DNA of 64,000 bases from Leucobacter sp. OH1287 (lineage in GTDB: Bacteria; Actinomycetota; Actinomycetes; Actinomycetales; Microbacteriaceae): contig NZ_RQYM01000005.1 of the NCBI RefSeq assembly GCF_003859945.1, forward strand, positions 62,001-126,000, read 5' to 3'. Made by a program: the position numbers and the translations under genes. Shown here piece by piece: positions 1-8,216 of this stretch. Position 1 is the first letter of the stretch. Each line of letters opens with the position of its first letter. The notes beneath the pieces are model-generated. The model made no database searches. It had not been told where the DNA came from and was given only the letters and a program-made list of their open reading frames with translations.

Positions 1-225
1 TCCTTCGTGGCTCTCGCACGGTTCACAGGCAACCAGATCGCTGGACTGTCAAAGGGCACATGGATCGTGATTATTCTGTTCGGTCAGTTCATCGGCACAA
101 CAGTTTTCCTGGTGATGCTCAGCCGCGAGCAGTCAGCTGAACAGCTGCGTCAACAGCTCACCGCCCAACAGAGCGGCGCACACGGACCGGCTGTCGCCGA
201 AACCGTCTCAAACCTTTACCAGTGA
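1..225 (+). CDS. PLDc_N-type small membrane protein, C-terminal part (YxlE-like)
   Basis: The reading frame is open from the first base of the window and ends at TGA 223-225, so the true start lies upstream. About 74 residues are visible: a short basic stretch, then one hydrophobic segment (TWIVIILFGQFIGTTVFLVM), then a polar Gln-rich tail. The spacing of the Trp, the hydrophobic run and the FxG/IG motif resembles the PLD-nuclease N-terminal (PLDc_N) two-helix membrane domain, of which only the second helix would be in view. An ABC ATPase and a permease follow on the same strand 37 bases downstream, matching the B. subtilis yxlE-yxlF-yxlG order, where YxlE is a membrane regulator of SigY. The family call is an inference from a fragment plus context. 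Confidence 0.6.
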   Translation, partial: SFVALARFTGNQIAGLSKGTWIVIILFGQFIGTTVFLVMLSREQSAEQLRQQLTAQQSGAHGPAVAETVSNLYQ

Positions 226-262
226 CTAAGGTTAGCCAGTTGAATGAGAGGAAATCTACACA

Positions 263-1108
263 GTGAGTGGGGCTACTAAACAAATGATTGTGTCAACAAA
301 CGGCCTGACAAAAAGCTACGGCGGTAGAACCGTCCTAGACAGCGTTGATATTCGCGTACCGGAGGGAGCAATCTACGGTTTTATCGGAGCAAACGGCGCC
401 GGTAAGACTACAACGCTGAAGATTCTAATGGGGCTGATTTCAGCAACATCAGGTGAGGCGACGGTTATGGGGATGGAGCGGGGCAGCCTGCCGGTTAAAC
501 CGCTTGACGGAATCGCCTATCTCCCCGATGTTCCTGAGATCAACTCGTGGCTGACTGCGAGGGAGGCGCTGCTGCTGTTTGGCAGTATCTCCGGCGTAGA
601 CAGGAACACCGCGCCGGATCGCGCGGAGTCGCTGCTGAAACTTGTCGGGCTTGAAAACACCCAGCTGAAAGTCGGCGGTTTTTCTCGCGGTATGAAGCAG
701 CGCCTCGGCATCGCGGTGGCTCTGATGGGAAGCCCCCGTCTGCTAATCCTCGACGAACCAACAAGCGCTCTCGACCCCATCGGCAGGGCGCAGGTGCTGG
801 AGATTATCGAGTCACTGCGGGGTAAAACAACAGTGCTGTTCTCCTCCCACCTGCTCGCTGATGTGCAGCAGGTTTGCTCCCACGTGGGCATCCTAAACCG
901 CGGGCAGCTGCTCTCGCAGGGCACGCTTGAGGAGGTTATCGCGTCTGCCCCGCAGCCAGAAACAAGTATCCGGTTGAGTGGCCAACAGGCGAGCATCGTC
1001 AGGGCAAGAAACCTGCTGGAACGGGAGCTGCCCGAAATCACTATCCAGTCACAAGCGAACTCACTGCAGAACGCCTACACTCACCTGGTGAAGGGAAGGA
1101 ACTCATGA
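263..1108 (+). CDS. ABC transporter ATP-binding protein (YxlF-like)
   Basis: A cytoplasmic ATPase subunit of an ABC-2 type exporter; substrate unknown. The 281-residue protein has Walker A GANGAGKTT (42-50), a variant signature SRGMKQR (141-147) in place of LSGGQ, Walker B LLILDEP (160-166) and the switch His in SSH (195). The SxGMKQR signature and short length are typical of the CcmA/YxlF/NatA drug-antibiotic exporter branch. I chose GTG 263 because GAGAGG lies about 11 bases upstream; an in-frame ATG at 284 is possible and would remove seven residues. The stop overlaps the start of the permease (ATGA), so the two are translationally coupled. Confidence 0.92.
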   Translation: MSGATKQMIVSTNGLTKSYGGRTVLDSVDIRVPEGAIYGFIGANGAGKTTTLKILMGLISATSGEATVMGMERGSLPVKPLDGIAYLPDVPEINSWLTAREALLLFGSISGVDRNTAPDRAESLLKLVGLENTQLKVGGFSRGMKQRLGIAVALMGSPRLLILDEPTSALDPIGRAQVLEIIESLRGKTTVLFSSHLLADVQQVCSHVGILNRGQLLSQGTLEEVIASAPQPETSIRLSGQQASIVRARNLLERELPEITIQSQANSLQNAYTHLVKGRNS

Positions 1109-1917
1109 CAACAGTTGTTAGGCAACCAAGCATCGCCGGCACATCATTCACCGGTTTTGGGAAGCTGCTGCTGCTCAGCCTGCGGGGGTTGACGCGATCC
1201 ACAAGCACCTGGGTGCTGGTCGCAATCGTGGGCTTCACCGCTGTCACTGCTGCTCCCCTCGCGCAGTACACGCCAGCGATTATTGCGGGGCTGCTGGATC
1301 CGGCTGCCGCCACCGCCCTGGAGGGTACCCTGCCGGAGCCCTCATGGCAGGAGGCTTTCGCGAACTGGGCGAAAAACCTTATCCAGATGGCAACGTTCGC
1401 GGTGATCATTATCGGAGCGATTAGTTTCCACGCTCACCTCGCTGGAGGCAGTGTGCCGCTGATCCTCACCCGATTTGTTGGCAGAAAAGCGTATTTGAGC
1501 GCGCACTTTATCGCGTTCAACGTGGTCACCTTCGTAACACAGCTGGTCGCCGCGCTTGTTGCGGTTCTGATCTCTTTGATCTTCTTCAGCGACACCGTGA
1601 TAGCTGCGTTCTTTTACTCGGGTCTTGTCTGGTGGCTTTTCACCGTGTTGCTAACGGCTACGATCTGCCTCGTGGAGTCGCTGCGACTGTCGCTCGGAGT
1701 CTCGCTAGCCTCCGGTCTGGCTGTCTTCTTTGCTCTGTTCATCGGGGGTATTTGGTCCTGGGGTGCCGCTTATACTCCCCTGGGTTTAATGAATCTGATT
1801 GGCAGTATTGCAACGCAGCCGCTTAATCCGCTGCTGCCGGTTGTGACCACGGTTGCGACTGTTGCGGTGCTGGTTATGCTCAGCCTTCGAGCTTACGATC
1901 GCAAGAACATTGAATAG
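1105..1917 (+). CDS. ABC-2 type transporter permease (YxlG-like)
   Basis: Membrane partner of the preceding ATPase, overlapping it by four bases. The 270-residue protein has about six hydrophobic segments, roughly at residues 30-50, 90-110, 135-160, 165-185, 190-215 and 235-262, and a short charged C-terminus. The pattern fits ABC-2 family permeases that work as a dimer with a CcmA-like ATPase. Nothing in the sequence identifies the exported molecule. With the upstream PLDc_N fragment the three genes look like one operon. No good terminator follows; a small CATGC-TTTA-GCATG hairpin lies at 1956-1969. Confidence 0.85.
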   Translation: MTTVVRQPSIAGTSFTGFGKLLLLSLRGLTRSTSTWVLVAIVGFTAVTAAPLAQYTPAIIAGLLDPAAATALEGTLPEPSWQEAFANWAKNLIQMATFAVIIIGAISFHAHLAGGSVPLILTRFVGRKAYLSAHFIAFNVVTFVTQLVAALVAVLISLIFFSDTVIAAFFYSGLVWWLFTVLLTATICLVESLRLSLGVSLASGLAVFFALFIGGIWSWGAAYTPLGLMNLIGSIATQPLNPLLPVVTTVATVAVLVMLSLRAYDRKNIE

Positions 1918-1989
1918 TGATGCTGTGAGCTAGCTCTGTAATAGGGTGTAACGTTCATGCTTTAGCATGTTTATTTAGGCTGTCTGCGT

Positions 1990-1995
1990 TATAAT
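1990..1995 (+). promoter_or_regulatory. Candidate -10 box upstream of the TM2-domain gene
   Basis: TATAAT at 1990-1995 lies 37 bases upstream of the ATG at 2032, a normal distance for a primary-sigma promoter with a short leader. No TTGACA-like -35 stands at 16-18 bases spacing, so support is only the perfect -10. Confidence 0.35.
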
Positions 1996-2031
1996 CAGAT
2001 TGCACTAATTACCCTATGAATGTGAGCAAAA

Positions 2032-2690
2032 ATGTCTGATCAGCAAGATCCAAAGAACGTAAACGATGCCGCCGCTGAGCCTGCAGAGGCACCAGCTGCT
2101 GAGGCACCGGCAGAGCCTGCTGTTGCGGCTGAGCCGGTTGCAGAGCCCGCAGCAGAGCCAGTGGTTGCTGAGCCTGCTGTTGCAGCGGAACCAGCAGCGG
2201 CAGAGCCTGTTGCAGAGCCAGCTCTCAGCCAAGCTATGAGGCACCAGCACAGCCAGTTGCCGAGCCTGCTCAGCCTGGATACGAAGCTCCTGCGCAGCCG
2301 GTTGCCGAGCCTGCACAGCCAAACTACCAGGCTAACTACCAGGCACCATCTCAGCCACAGTACGCTGACAACCAGCAGGCAGCTTACCCAGCTCCTGGCG
2401 CACAGCAGGCTCCTCCTGCATACGGTCAGCCTGTGCAGGCACCAGTGCAGCAGAAGTCTAAGCTTGCTGCCGGTCTGCTCGGTATCCTGCTCGGCACCTT
2501 CGGTGTGCACAACTTCTACCTCGGCTACACCGGTAAAGCTGTTGCGCAGCTGCTTATCTCAGTGCTGTCACTCGGCTTCCTCGCTTTCGTATCAGCGATC
2601 TGGGGCCTGATCGAGGGTATTCTGATCCTCGTTGCACAGCCTGGAACAGCACACAGCGTTGACGCGCGCGGAGTTCCTCTCACACAATAG
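2032..2690 (+). pseudogene. TM2-domain membrane protein gene with an internal frameshift
   Basis: The N-terminal part starts at ATG 2032 and encodes an Ala/Glu/Pro-rich stretch (AEPAVAEPV-type repeats) to about 2225. The frame then turns into Leu/Ser/His-rich nonsense ending at 2610, while the next frame carries a Gln/Pro/Tyr-rich repeat (QPGYEAPAQPVAEPAQP) and then a TM2 domain (KLAAGLLGILLGTFGVHNFY, two membrane helices) to the stop at 2690. Compared with the adjacent repeat unit, the first unit reads gctctcag where the second reads gctcag, so a CT dinucleotide at about 2222-2226 looks inserted. Removing it joins both halves into one protein of about 218 residues. It could be a real mutation, phase variation, a base-calling error, or recoding, since a -1 shift would also join the frames. 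An internal GTG at 2433 could in theory give the TM2 domain alone. Confidence 0.75.
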
Positions 2691-2713
2691 CTGACACCAG
2701 ATAAAACATAACC

Positions 2714-2748
2714 GTTCGGCGCGGTGGCCCCAAGCTACCGCGCCGAAC
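2714..2748 (+). terminator. Intrinsic terminator-like hairpin after the TM2 gene
   Basis: GTTCGGCGCGGT (2714-2725) pairs perfectly with ACCGCGCCGAAC (2737-2748). The stem can extend inward by three more pairs to leave a 5-base loop. TGTGTTTCT follows, a weak U-tract. It separates the TM2 gene from the FMN reductase. Confidence 0.75.
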
Positions 2749-2814
2749 TGTGTTTCTGGCTGGGCAGCGTGATCCACCAGCAAACAAATAGGAAACAAAG
2801 ACAAGGGGTATTAC

Positions 2815-3366
2815 ATGACAAAGATTGCCGTTATCGCTGGATCAAGCCGTGGCGCGCGAATCGGACTGCAGATAACCGAGTGGGTGAAAGCGGTCGCAAA
2901 CAACCCAGCGGTTGAACTGATCGACCTGGCTGAGGAGAACCTGCCGTTCTTTGACGAGCCCGCCTCCCCAAAATCGGGTAACCCATACCAGCACAATCAC
3001 ACAAAGCGCTGGGCTGCAAAGATCGCTGACTATGACGGTTTCGTGTTCGTTTTCCCCGAATACAACGGCAGCTACCCCGCAGTTTTGAAGAACGCGGTTG
3101 ACTACCTCTACCCGGAGTGGAAGAACAAGCCGGTAAGCTACGTCAGCTACGGTTTCGGTGCAGGCAAACGAGCGGCTGCGGCGTTTAGCGCGCTGGCTGA
3201 GAACGTTGATCTGCAACTCACCGAGCAGGTCGCTAACCTGACACTGCGTCCCGAGATTTTCGCCGCAGACGGCAGCATCCAAGACCCCGACGTCGCTTTT
3301 GCGAGCGAAGCCGAGGCCGTCACAAACGCAGTCGGCAGTGTTGTTGCAAAGGCCCAGGCGAGCTAG
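2815..3366 (+). CDS. NADPH-dependent FMN reductase family oxidoreductase
   Basis: A flavodoxin-fold protein of 183 residues that probably binds FMN and reduces quinones, flavins or azo compounds with NAD(P)H. The phosphate-binding loop GSSRGARIG (9-17) and the conserved PEYNGSYPAVLKNAVDYL segment (81 onward) are the hallmarks of the FMN_red family, and the length is normal. An AAGGGG Shine-Dalgarno at 2803-2808 supports ATG 2815. It is a single-gene unit between a terminator upstream and a convergent PEBP gene. The physiological acceptor cannot be read from sequence. Confidence 0.9.
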   Translation: MTKIAVIAGSSRGARIGLQITEWVKAVANNPAVELIDLAEENLPFFDEPASPKSGNPYQHNHTKRWAAKIADYDGFVFVFPEYNGSYPAVLKNAVDYLYPEWKNKPVSYVSYGFGAGKRAAAAFSALAENVDLQLTEQVANLTLRPEIFAADGSIQDPDVAFASEAEAVTNAVGSVVAKAQAS

Positions 3367-3371
3367 CGCGA

Positions 3372-3944
3372 CTAGTTCGCTGGCTGCTCGAAGCTGAACA
3401 CCACGCTACCGCGGGCAATCACGTGCTCACGCAGCATAAAGTGGACGCGCGCCGCAGTCAGGTCAGCCGGCAGGTCAAGCACCGTGTCAAGCGCCTGCAC
3501 AGTGAAGAAATACCTGTGCGGGCCGTGACCGGCCGGCGGCGCAGCCCCAATAAACTCGCGCCCGAGCGCCTCGTTGTACCCGGAAACGGCGGCGGCTGGC
3601 AGACCCTCGCCGCCCGCGGATCCGGCGCCCTCAGGCAGCTCGTTAACATCGGCTGGAATGTTATATACAACCCAGTGCCAGAATCCACTCAGGGTTGGCG
3701 CGTCAGGATCGTAGCAGGTAACCACGTAGCTTGCTGCTCCCGCAACCGGCTCCCAGCTGATCGCAGGTGACAGCTCCTCGCCGCCGTGGCTTTTCCCGAC
3801 GTGCGCAAGCGGCAGTTCACTAACCGCTACGTCACCGCTGTATCCTGCGTTGCTGGTTGTTACACCGGCAACGGTGACCGTCAGCGGCTGTGTTTCACTC
3901 AGCTGCTCGTACGGGTTATTCTGTGGCAGTTTTGCGTTGGACAC
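3372..3944 (-). CDS. YbhB/YbcL family (PEBP-like) protein
   Basis: A 190-residue phosphatidylethanolamine-binding-protein/Raf-kinase-inhibitor homologue, cytoplasmic with no signal peptide. The ligand-pocket motifs are present: DPDAPT (79-84) followed by FWHWVVYNIP (89-97), and GPHRYFFTVQALD (141 onward). The bacterial family is widespread, but its cellular role is poorly defined. The GTG start at 3944 has a strong AAGGAGGG about seven bases upstream. It lies 53 bases downstream of the ABC ATPase on the same strand and ends five bases from the convergent FMN reductase. An Ala/Gly-rich loop (about 106-120) is a minor oddity. Confidence 0.9.
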   Translation of the reverse strand: MSNAKLPQNNPYEQLSETQPLTVTVAGVTTSNAGYSGDVAVSELPLAHVGKSHGGEELSPAISWEPVAGAASYVVTCYDPDAPTLSGFWHWVVYNIPADVNELPEGAGSAGGEGLPAAAVSGYNEALGREFIGAAPPAGHGPHRYFFTVQALDTVLDLPADLTAARVHFMLREHVIARGSVVFSFEQPAN

Positions 3945-3997
3945 TGTGCCCTCCTTCGCTTCTGTTCTTCTCGGTTTAAATCTGTTGGGCGGATCCG

Positions 3998-4849
3998 CTA
4001 GTCCGTCGCGAGCTTTCGTTCGGCGCTCTCGTCATACGCCGTTGCCCGCAGTGCGGCCGCCAGCTGCTGCACATAACGGTGCTCACTCTCGCGGAAGATT
4101 GTGTTGATGTTGCCCGCTCCCACTGTCTGCCCCTGCTGCAGGATCAGCACCTCCTCGGCGAGCTGTTCCAGCGCCGTAATATCGTGGCAGATCAGCAGCA
4201 TTGTGGTTGTGCGCCTCGCACTAAACCACTTCAGCAGCTCAACAATCGCCGGCCTGGCGGTAACGTCTATACCGATCGTTGGCTCGTCGGCGATGAGGGT
4301 GTGCGGTTCGAGCATCAGGGAGCGCATCACCGCGATCCGCTGCCGCTGCCCCTTTGACAGTTCGTGTGGCATCTTCTGCAGCATCGTCAACGGCAGCTGC
4401 ACAATATCGAACATTTCCGTCACAAACTGCCCGACACGGGTTGCGTCATAGCGTTTAAAGTTCTCTCTGACCGGTTGCATTAAAACGTCTGCGATGGTTA
4501 GTTCGGGCGGCAGTTTCGCGCCGTCGTCCTGCGCGAGATAGCCCACCTCGCGCTGCAGGATTGTGCGCTGTTTGCGATTCAGCGAGGCAATGTTTAAACT
4601 CCTGACGGTTGCGGATCCACCAACAATGCGCACCCGGTCAGACTTGCTCTGCGCGTCTTGCCCACGGCCAGCGAGGGTTCTTGCGAGGGTACTTTTGCCG
4701 GATCCGCTCTCACCCAAAAGCGCGAGCACCGCCCCGGGTACCAGGTTGAAACTAACCCCGTGAACAGCGGTGTGTGCCCGTGCCCCATCGTGCGGCGGAT
4801 ATTCAAGTGTCAGATCAGAGACACTGATTTCGTACTTGTTTTCAGTCAT
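3998..4849 (-). CDS. Peptide/nickel-type ABC transporter ATP-binding protein, no permease nearby
   Basis: A 283-residue ATPase of the oligopeptide/dipeptide (OppF/DppF) branch. Walker A GESGSGKST (46-54), signature LSKGQRQR (164-171), Walker B LIADEPT (185-191) and switch His (222) are intact, so it should hydrolyse ATP. The usual partners (binding protein, two permeases, second ATPase) are absent on both sides. Its ATG overlaps the dnaG stop (ATGA), so it is translationally coupled to DNA primase. The C-terminus lacks a clear oligopeptide_HPY extension. It may serve a transporter encoded elsewhere; a non-transport role cannot be excluded. Confidence 0.88.
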   Translation of the reverse strand: MTENKYEISVSDLTLEYPPHDGARAHTAVHGVSFNLVPGAVLALLGESGSGKSTLARTLAGRGQDAQSKSDRVRIVGGSATVRSLNIASLNRKQRTILQREVGYLAQDDGAKLPPELTIADVLMQPVRENFKRYDATRVGQFVTEMFDIVQLPLTMLQKMPHELSKGQRQRIAVMRSLMLEPHTLIADEPTIGIDVTARPAIVELLKWFSARRTTTMLLICHDITALEQLAEEVLILQQGQTVGAGNINTIFRESEHRYVQQLAAALRATAYDESAERKLATD

Positions 4850-6810
4850 TGATTCTCCGGTCGTAGGGAACGCCTCGCGCGCTCGATCATGTCCATCTGC
4901 TGCTGGTAGGCAAGCGATTGAGGGTGTGAGGCGTCGCCGATTCTGAGCATCCGCAGCATCATCTCCCGTTTCAGGCTGCGCAGGTCACGATCAAGCAGCG
5001 CCACAATAATGTCGCGACAGTACCCCGGCAGCCGGTCAGGGCGGGTTTGCTGCAGCGGGGCGATCGCGAGCTCACGCAGCAGGTCACGCAGCGGTTCCGG
5101 TGTGTTCTGCAGCACCAGCTGCAGCCACTGCGGGCTGTTGGCGAGAACCGCCGCCGTCTGTGAGCTGCGCGTTTCTGCGGCGGCCTGCTGCGAAGCGGCG
5201 TCGACACCACTGCCCGGTTCGCTGTTGGATCCGCTGCCCGCCCCGCTGGTTAGCGCGCTAAGGGTTTGCGCGATTGCGTCGCGGATCCCCGCAAGCGGCG
5301 CCAGATCCACCCGCGCCGTAACCGCCTGGGTTAAAAGCTGCTCACCGATCAGATCAGGGTGCTGCAGCATCGCCATCATCGCGTCACGCTCTAACCGTGT
5401 GTCCCCTGTGTGTGGCAGCTGCGCAAGCCTGGGCACCTGTTGCACTGGCTGCGCAGGCAGAGCGGGGGCGGGAGGCTCGGATCCACCCGCTGTATTGCTG
5501 CTTGCAGAACCGTTGACGGCGCGCTGCACCTCCGCTATGTCGAGCCCTAAAAGCCCTGAGAGTTCGCGCACATAGCCGGGACGCAGCGCACTGTCGCGAA
5601 TCCCCGCAACAACCGGGGCTGCTTTGCGCAGCGCTCCGACGCGACCCTCAACCGTGTTCAGGTCGAAGTCGCGGATAACCTGGCGCATCGCAAACTCAAA
5701 CAGCGGCACCCGCTGGTTAAACATTTCGGCGAGGGCCGCATCACCGCGGTGCTGGCGCATATCGCTCGGGTCGAGCCCCTCAGCGTTAACAACCGCGTAG
5801 GTTTGGGCGACAAACTTTTGTTCCTGCCCGAAGGCTTTCAGCGCGGCGTTTTGGCCGGCGGTGTCGGGGTCGAAGGTGAAAATAACCTCAGCGCCAGGAG
5901 AGTCACCGAGCATTCGGCGGAGCACCGTGATGTGGTCGGCTCCGAAGGCGGTGCCACAGGTTGCGATCGCGTGCGGCACACCCGCCAGGTGGCACGCCAT
6001 CACATCGGTGTAGCCCTCAACGATGATCACCCGCTTGTCCTGGCCGATAGCGCGCTTCGCGAGGTCGATGCCGTAGAGCAGCTGTGACTTGTGGTAGATC
6101 GCCGAGTCGGAGCTGTTCAGGTATTTCGGCCCCTGGTCGCTCTCCAGCAGTTTACGGGCACCAAAACCAACAACCTGACCGCTCGCGTCACGGATGGGCC
6201 ACATAATCCGACCGCGAAAAGCGTCGTACACTCCCCTGTTGCCCTCTTTTACAAGGCCAGCGGCGAGCATCTCAACACGGTTGAAGCCAAGCCCGGTCAA
6301 GTGTTTAATCAAGCCGTCCCAGCTGTTTGGTGAGTAGCCAACCCCAAACTGTTGAAGGGCGTGAGCATCGAATCCACGCGCCGCCATAAAATCAACAGCC
6401 TGCCTGCCAGCGGGTGTGGCCAGCTGCGCAACATAGAAGTCAGCGGCGGCCTTTGCGGCGGCGTAGAGCCTGGTTTTGCTCGGGCCACGGTTGGCGTTGT
6501 CACCGTCTTCAACGGTTAACTCCATACCCGCACGAGCGGCCAGCCGCTCAACCGCCTCCGAAAAACTTAAGTGGTCAAGCTTTTGCACAAAGCTGATCAC
6601 ATCACCCGACTCACCGCAGCCAAAGCAGTGGTAGAAACCGGCGCTCGGCCTGACGTGGAAGCTCGGTGAACGCTCATCGTGGAACGGGCAGAGCCCCTTC
6701 ATCGAGTCGGCTCCGGCGCGTTTTAACACCAGGTAGTCGGCAACAACATCAGCAATATTGACGCGCTGTTTAAGCGTCTCAATGTCTCTCGGGCTGATCC
6801 TACCTGCCAT
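4846..6810 (-). CDS. dnaG: DNA primase
   Basis: Synthesises RNA primers at the replication fork. In 654 residues: an N-terminal zinc-binding domain with C41, H44, C62 and C65 (CPFHDERSPSFHV, HCFGCGESGD), the catalytic core, then the Toprim domain with E265 in VEGYTDVM and the acidic FDPDTAGQ (313-320). A Pro/Ser-rich linker (about 440-470) precedes the C-terminal helicase-binding domain. Length is normal for actinobacteria. It lies 26 bases after dgt and overlaps the ABC ATPase start by four bases. The dgt-dnaG pairing is common in actinobacteria. Confidence 0.97.
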   Translation of the reverse strand: MAGRISPRDIETLKQRVNIADVVADYLVLKRAGADSMKGLCPFHDERSPSFHVRPSAGFYHCFGCGESGDVISFVQKLDHLSFSEAVERLAARAGMELTVEDGDNANRGPSKTRLYAAAKAAADFYVAQLATPAGRQAVDFMAARGFDAHALQQFGVGYSPNSWDGLIKHLTGLGFNRVEMLAAGLVKEGNRGVYDAFRGRIMWPIRDASGQVVGFGARKLLESDQGPKYLNSSDSAIYHKSQLLYGIDLAKRAIGQDKRVIIVEGYTDVMACHLAGVPHAIATCGTAFGADHITVLRRMLGDSPGAEVIFTFDPDTAGQNAALKAFGQEQKFVAQTYAVVNAEGLDPSDMRQHRGDAALAEMFNQRVPLFEFAMRQVIRDFDLNTVEGRVGALRKAAPVVAGIRDSALRPGYVRELSGLLGLDIAEVQRAVNGSASSNTAGGSEPPAPALPAQPVQQVPRLAQLPHTGDTRLERDAMMAMLQHPDLIGEQLLTQAVTARVDLAPLAGIRDAIAQTLSALTSGAGSGSNSEPGSGVDAASQQAAAETRSSQTAAVLANSPQWLQLVLQNTPEPLRDLLRELAIAPLQQTRPDRLPGYCRDIIVALLDRDLRSLKREMMLRMLRIGDASHPQSLAYQQQMDMIERARRSLRPENQ

Positions 6811-6836
6811 GCTTCAATTTTAGCGGGTGGCTGCTG

Positions 6837-8111
6837 TTAGAAAAGGGGGACGTCACAAAGTCGTTTCCACCAGCTGAGCGCCGACTGATCGGTGAGGCAG
6901 GCAACCTGATCCACAATCGCCCGCCTCGCAAGCGCCTCATCCGGCGCCGACATATAGTCGGCGTAGAAAGCGGGTTCGAGATGGATAGGATCCGCCCACA
7001 GCGCCTCAAGCACCTCGGTGAGCAGATCCCGCTGTTTCTGGTAGGTTGGTTTGCGTCTGCCGCTGGTCATCACAAACGCCGCAACAATGCCCTTTAGCAC
7101 CGCGATCTCGGCGGCAATATCGCGCGGCACAATAATCGTTGCCCCGTACCTGGCGAGTTTTGTGGACGCCGCGTGCTCACGGGTTGCGGTGATTGCCGCG
7201 CCCGCGAACTTGCCGATAGTTTCGCTCGTGAAGTTCTTTAGTTTAGCCTGATCGAAACGGCTGCCGTCCCAGCGGTCAAGCCACTTGCGGGAGCGCGCCA
7301 GGTTCTCAAACGCCGCCCCGATCTCGTCACCGCTGAAACTGTCGCCGCTCCACTCAACCACCTGCCGAATCAGCGAGTCATGCCCCGACTTGGAGGTGAG
7401 AATCTCCGGGTCGATGTAGCCGCTGACGATCGCGTCCTCAAAATCGTGCACCGAATACGCGATGTCGTCACTGAGATCCATCAGCTGCGCCTCAACACAC
7501 TTGGTGCGGGGTGTGGATCCCTCGCGCAACCACTGAAAAACCGGTTCGTCATCGAGGAAGTACCCGAACTTTTTAACCGGTTTAGCATCAGGATCCGCTC
7601 CGTCAAGGCGCGGCCACGGGTATTTACAGCTGGCGTCGAGGGTTGCACGGGTGAGGTTCAGGCCAACACTCTCACCGTCCCGGGTAAAGCGTTTCGGTTC
7701 AAGCCGGGTGAGGATCCGCAGCGTCTGCGCGTTCCCCTCAAACCCGCCAAAGTTTGCCATCCAGTTATCGAGCGCTGTTTCACCGTTGTGGCCAAACGGT
7801 GGGTGCCCGAGATCGTGGGTTAGGCAGGCGGTGTCGACGAGATCCGCTGAAACACCCAGCGAGTTAGCAAGCTCGCGCCCAATCTGTGCAACCTCCAGCG
7901 AGTGAGTCAGCCGGTTGCGGGCAAAGTCAATGCCTGCGGTTGGGCTTAACACCTGTGTTTTGGCGGCGAGCCTGCGCCAGGCAGAACTGTGAATCACGCG
8001 CGCCCGATCCCGAGCGAAGGCGGTGCGGGCAGCGGTGTGCTGCTCGGGAACGAACCGGGCTATATCAAACTCGCTGTAGTCGCTGTGACCTGCGTGTTCC
8101 AAGTTGATCAT
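6837..8111 (-). CDS. dgt: Deoxyguanosinetriphosphate triphosphohydrolase-like protein
   Basis: An HD-superfamily enzyme that splits dNTPs (classically dGTP) into the deoxynucleoside and triphosphate, helping to set dNTP pools. The metal-binding HD set is visible: H70 in RLTHSLEV and HDLGHPPFGHNGE from residue 99. A later DLSDDIAYSVHDFEDA segment supplies the second conserved Asp. The 424-residue length fits the standard dGTPase subfamily. It lies directly upstream of dnaG in the same direction, suiting a shared role in replication. A 105-base gap separates it from dusB, so a separate promoter is possible. Confidence 0.95.
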   Translation of the reverse strand: MINLEHAGHSDYSEFDIARFVPEQHTAARTAFARDRARVIHSSAWRRLAAKTQVLSPTAGIDFARNRLTHSLEVAQIGRELANSLGVSADLVDTACLTHDLGHPPFGHNGETALDNWMANFGGFEGNAQTLRILTRLEPKRFTRDGESVGLNLTRATLDASCKYPWPRLDGADPDAKPVKKFGYFLDDEPVFQWLREGSTPRTKCVEAQLMDLSDDIAYSVHDFEDAIVSGYIDPEILTSKSGHDSLIRQVVEWSGDSFSGDEIGAAFENLARSRKWLDRWDGSRFDQAKLKNFTSETIGKFAGAAITATREHAASTKLARYGATIIVPRDIAAEIAVLKGIVAAFVMTSGRRKPTYQKQRDLLTEVLEALWADPIHLEPAFYADYMSAPDEALARRAIVDQVACLTDQSALSWWKRLCDVPLF

Positions 8112-8216
8112 TGCTAATATCCTATGGCATGAGAAGCAGCTTGGCTGGGTGGTGCAGTAAACGAACTGCGTTTCACCGGAATCCGGCTGCGTCTAGCCAA
8201 ACCTGTCGGGTCGCGC

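Noticed and set aside
2226-2610. The Leu/Ser/His-rich C-terminal half of the frame starting at 2032
   Set aside because: It is the out-of-frame reading of the Gln/Pro/Tyr repeat and TM2 domain; the composition is unlike any neighbour.
5009-5575. A 188-codon Ser/Arg/Cys-rich open frame antisense to dnaG
   Set aside because: A compositional shadow of the primase linker and C-terminal domain, with no ribosome site.
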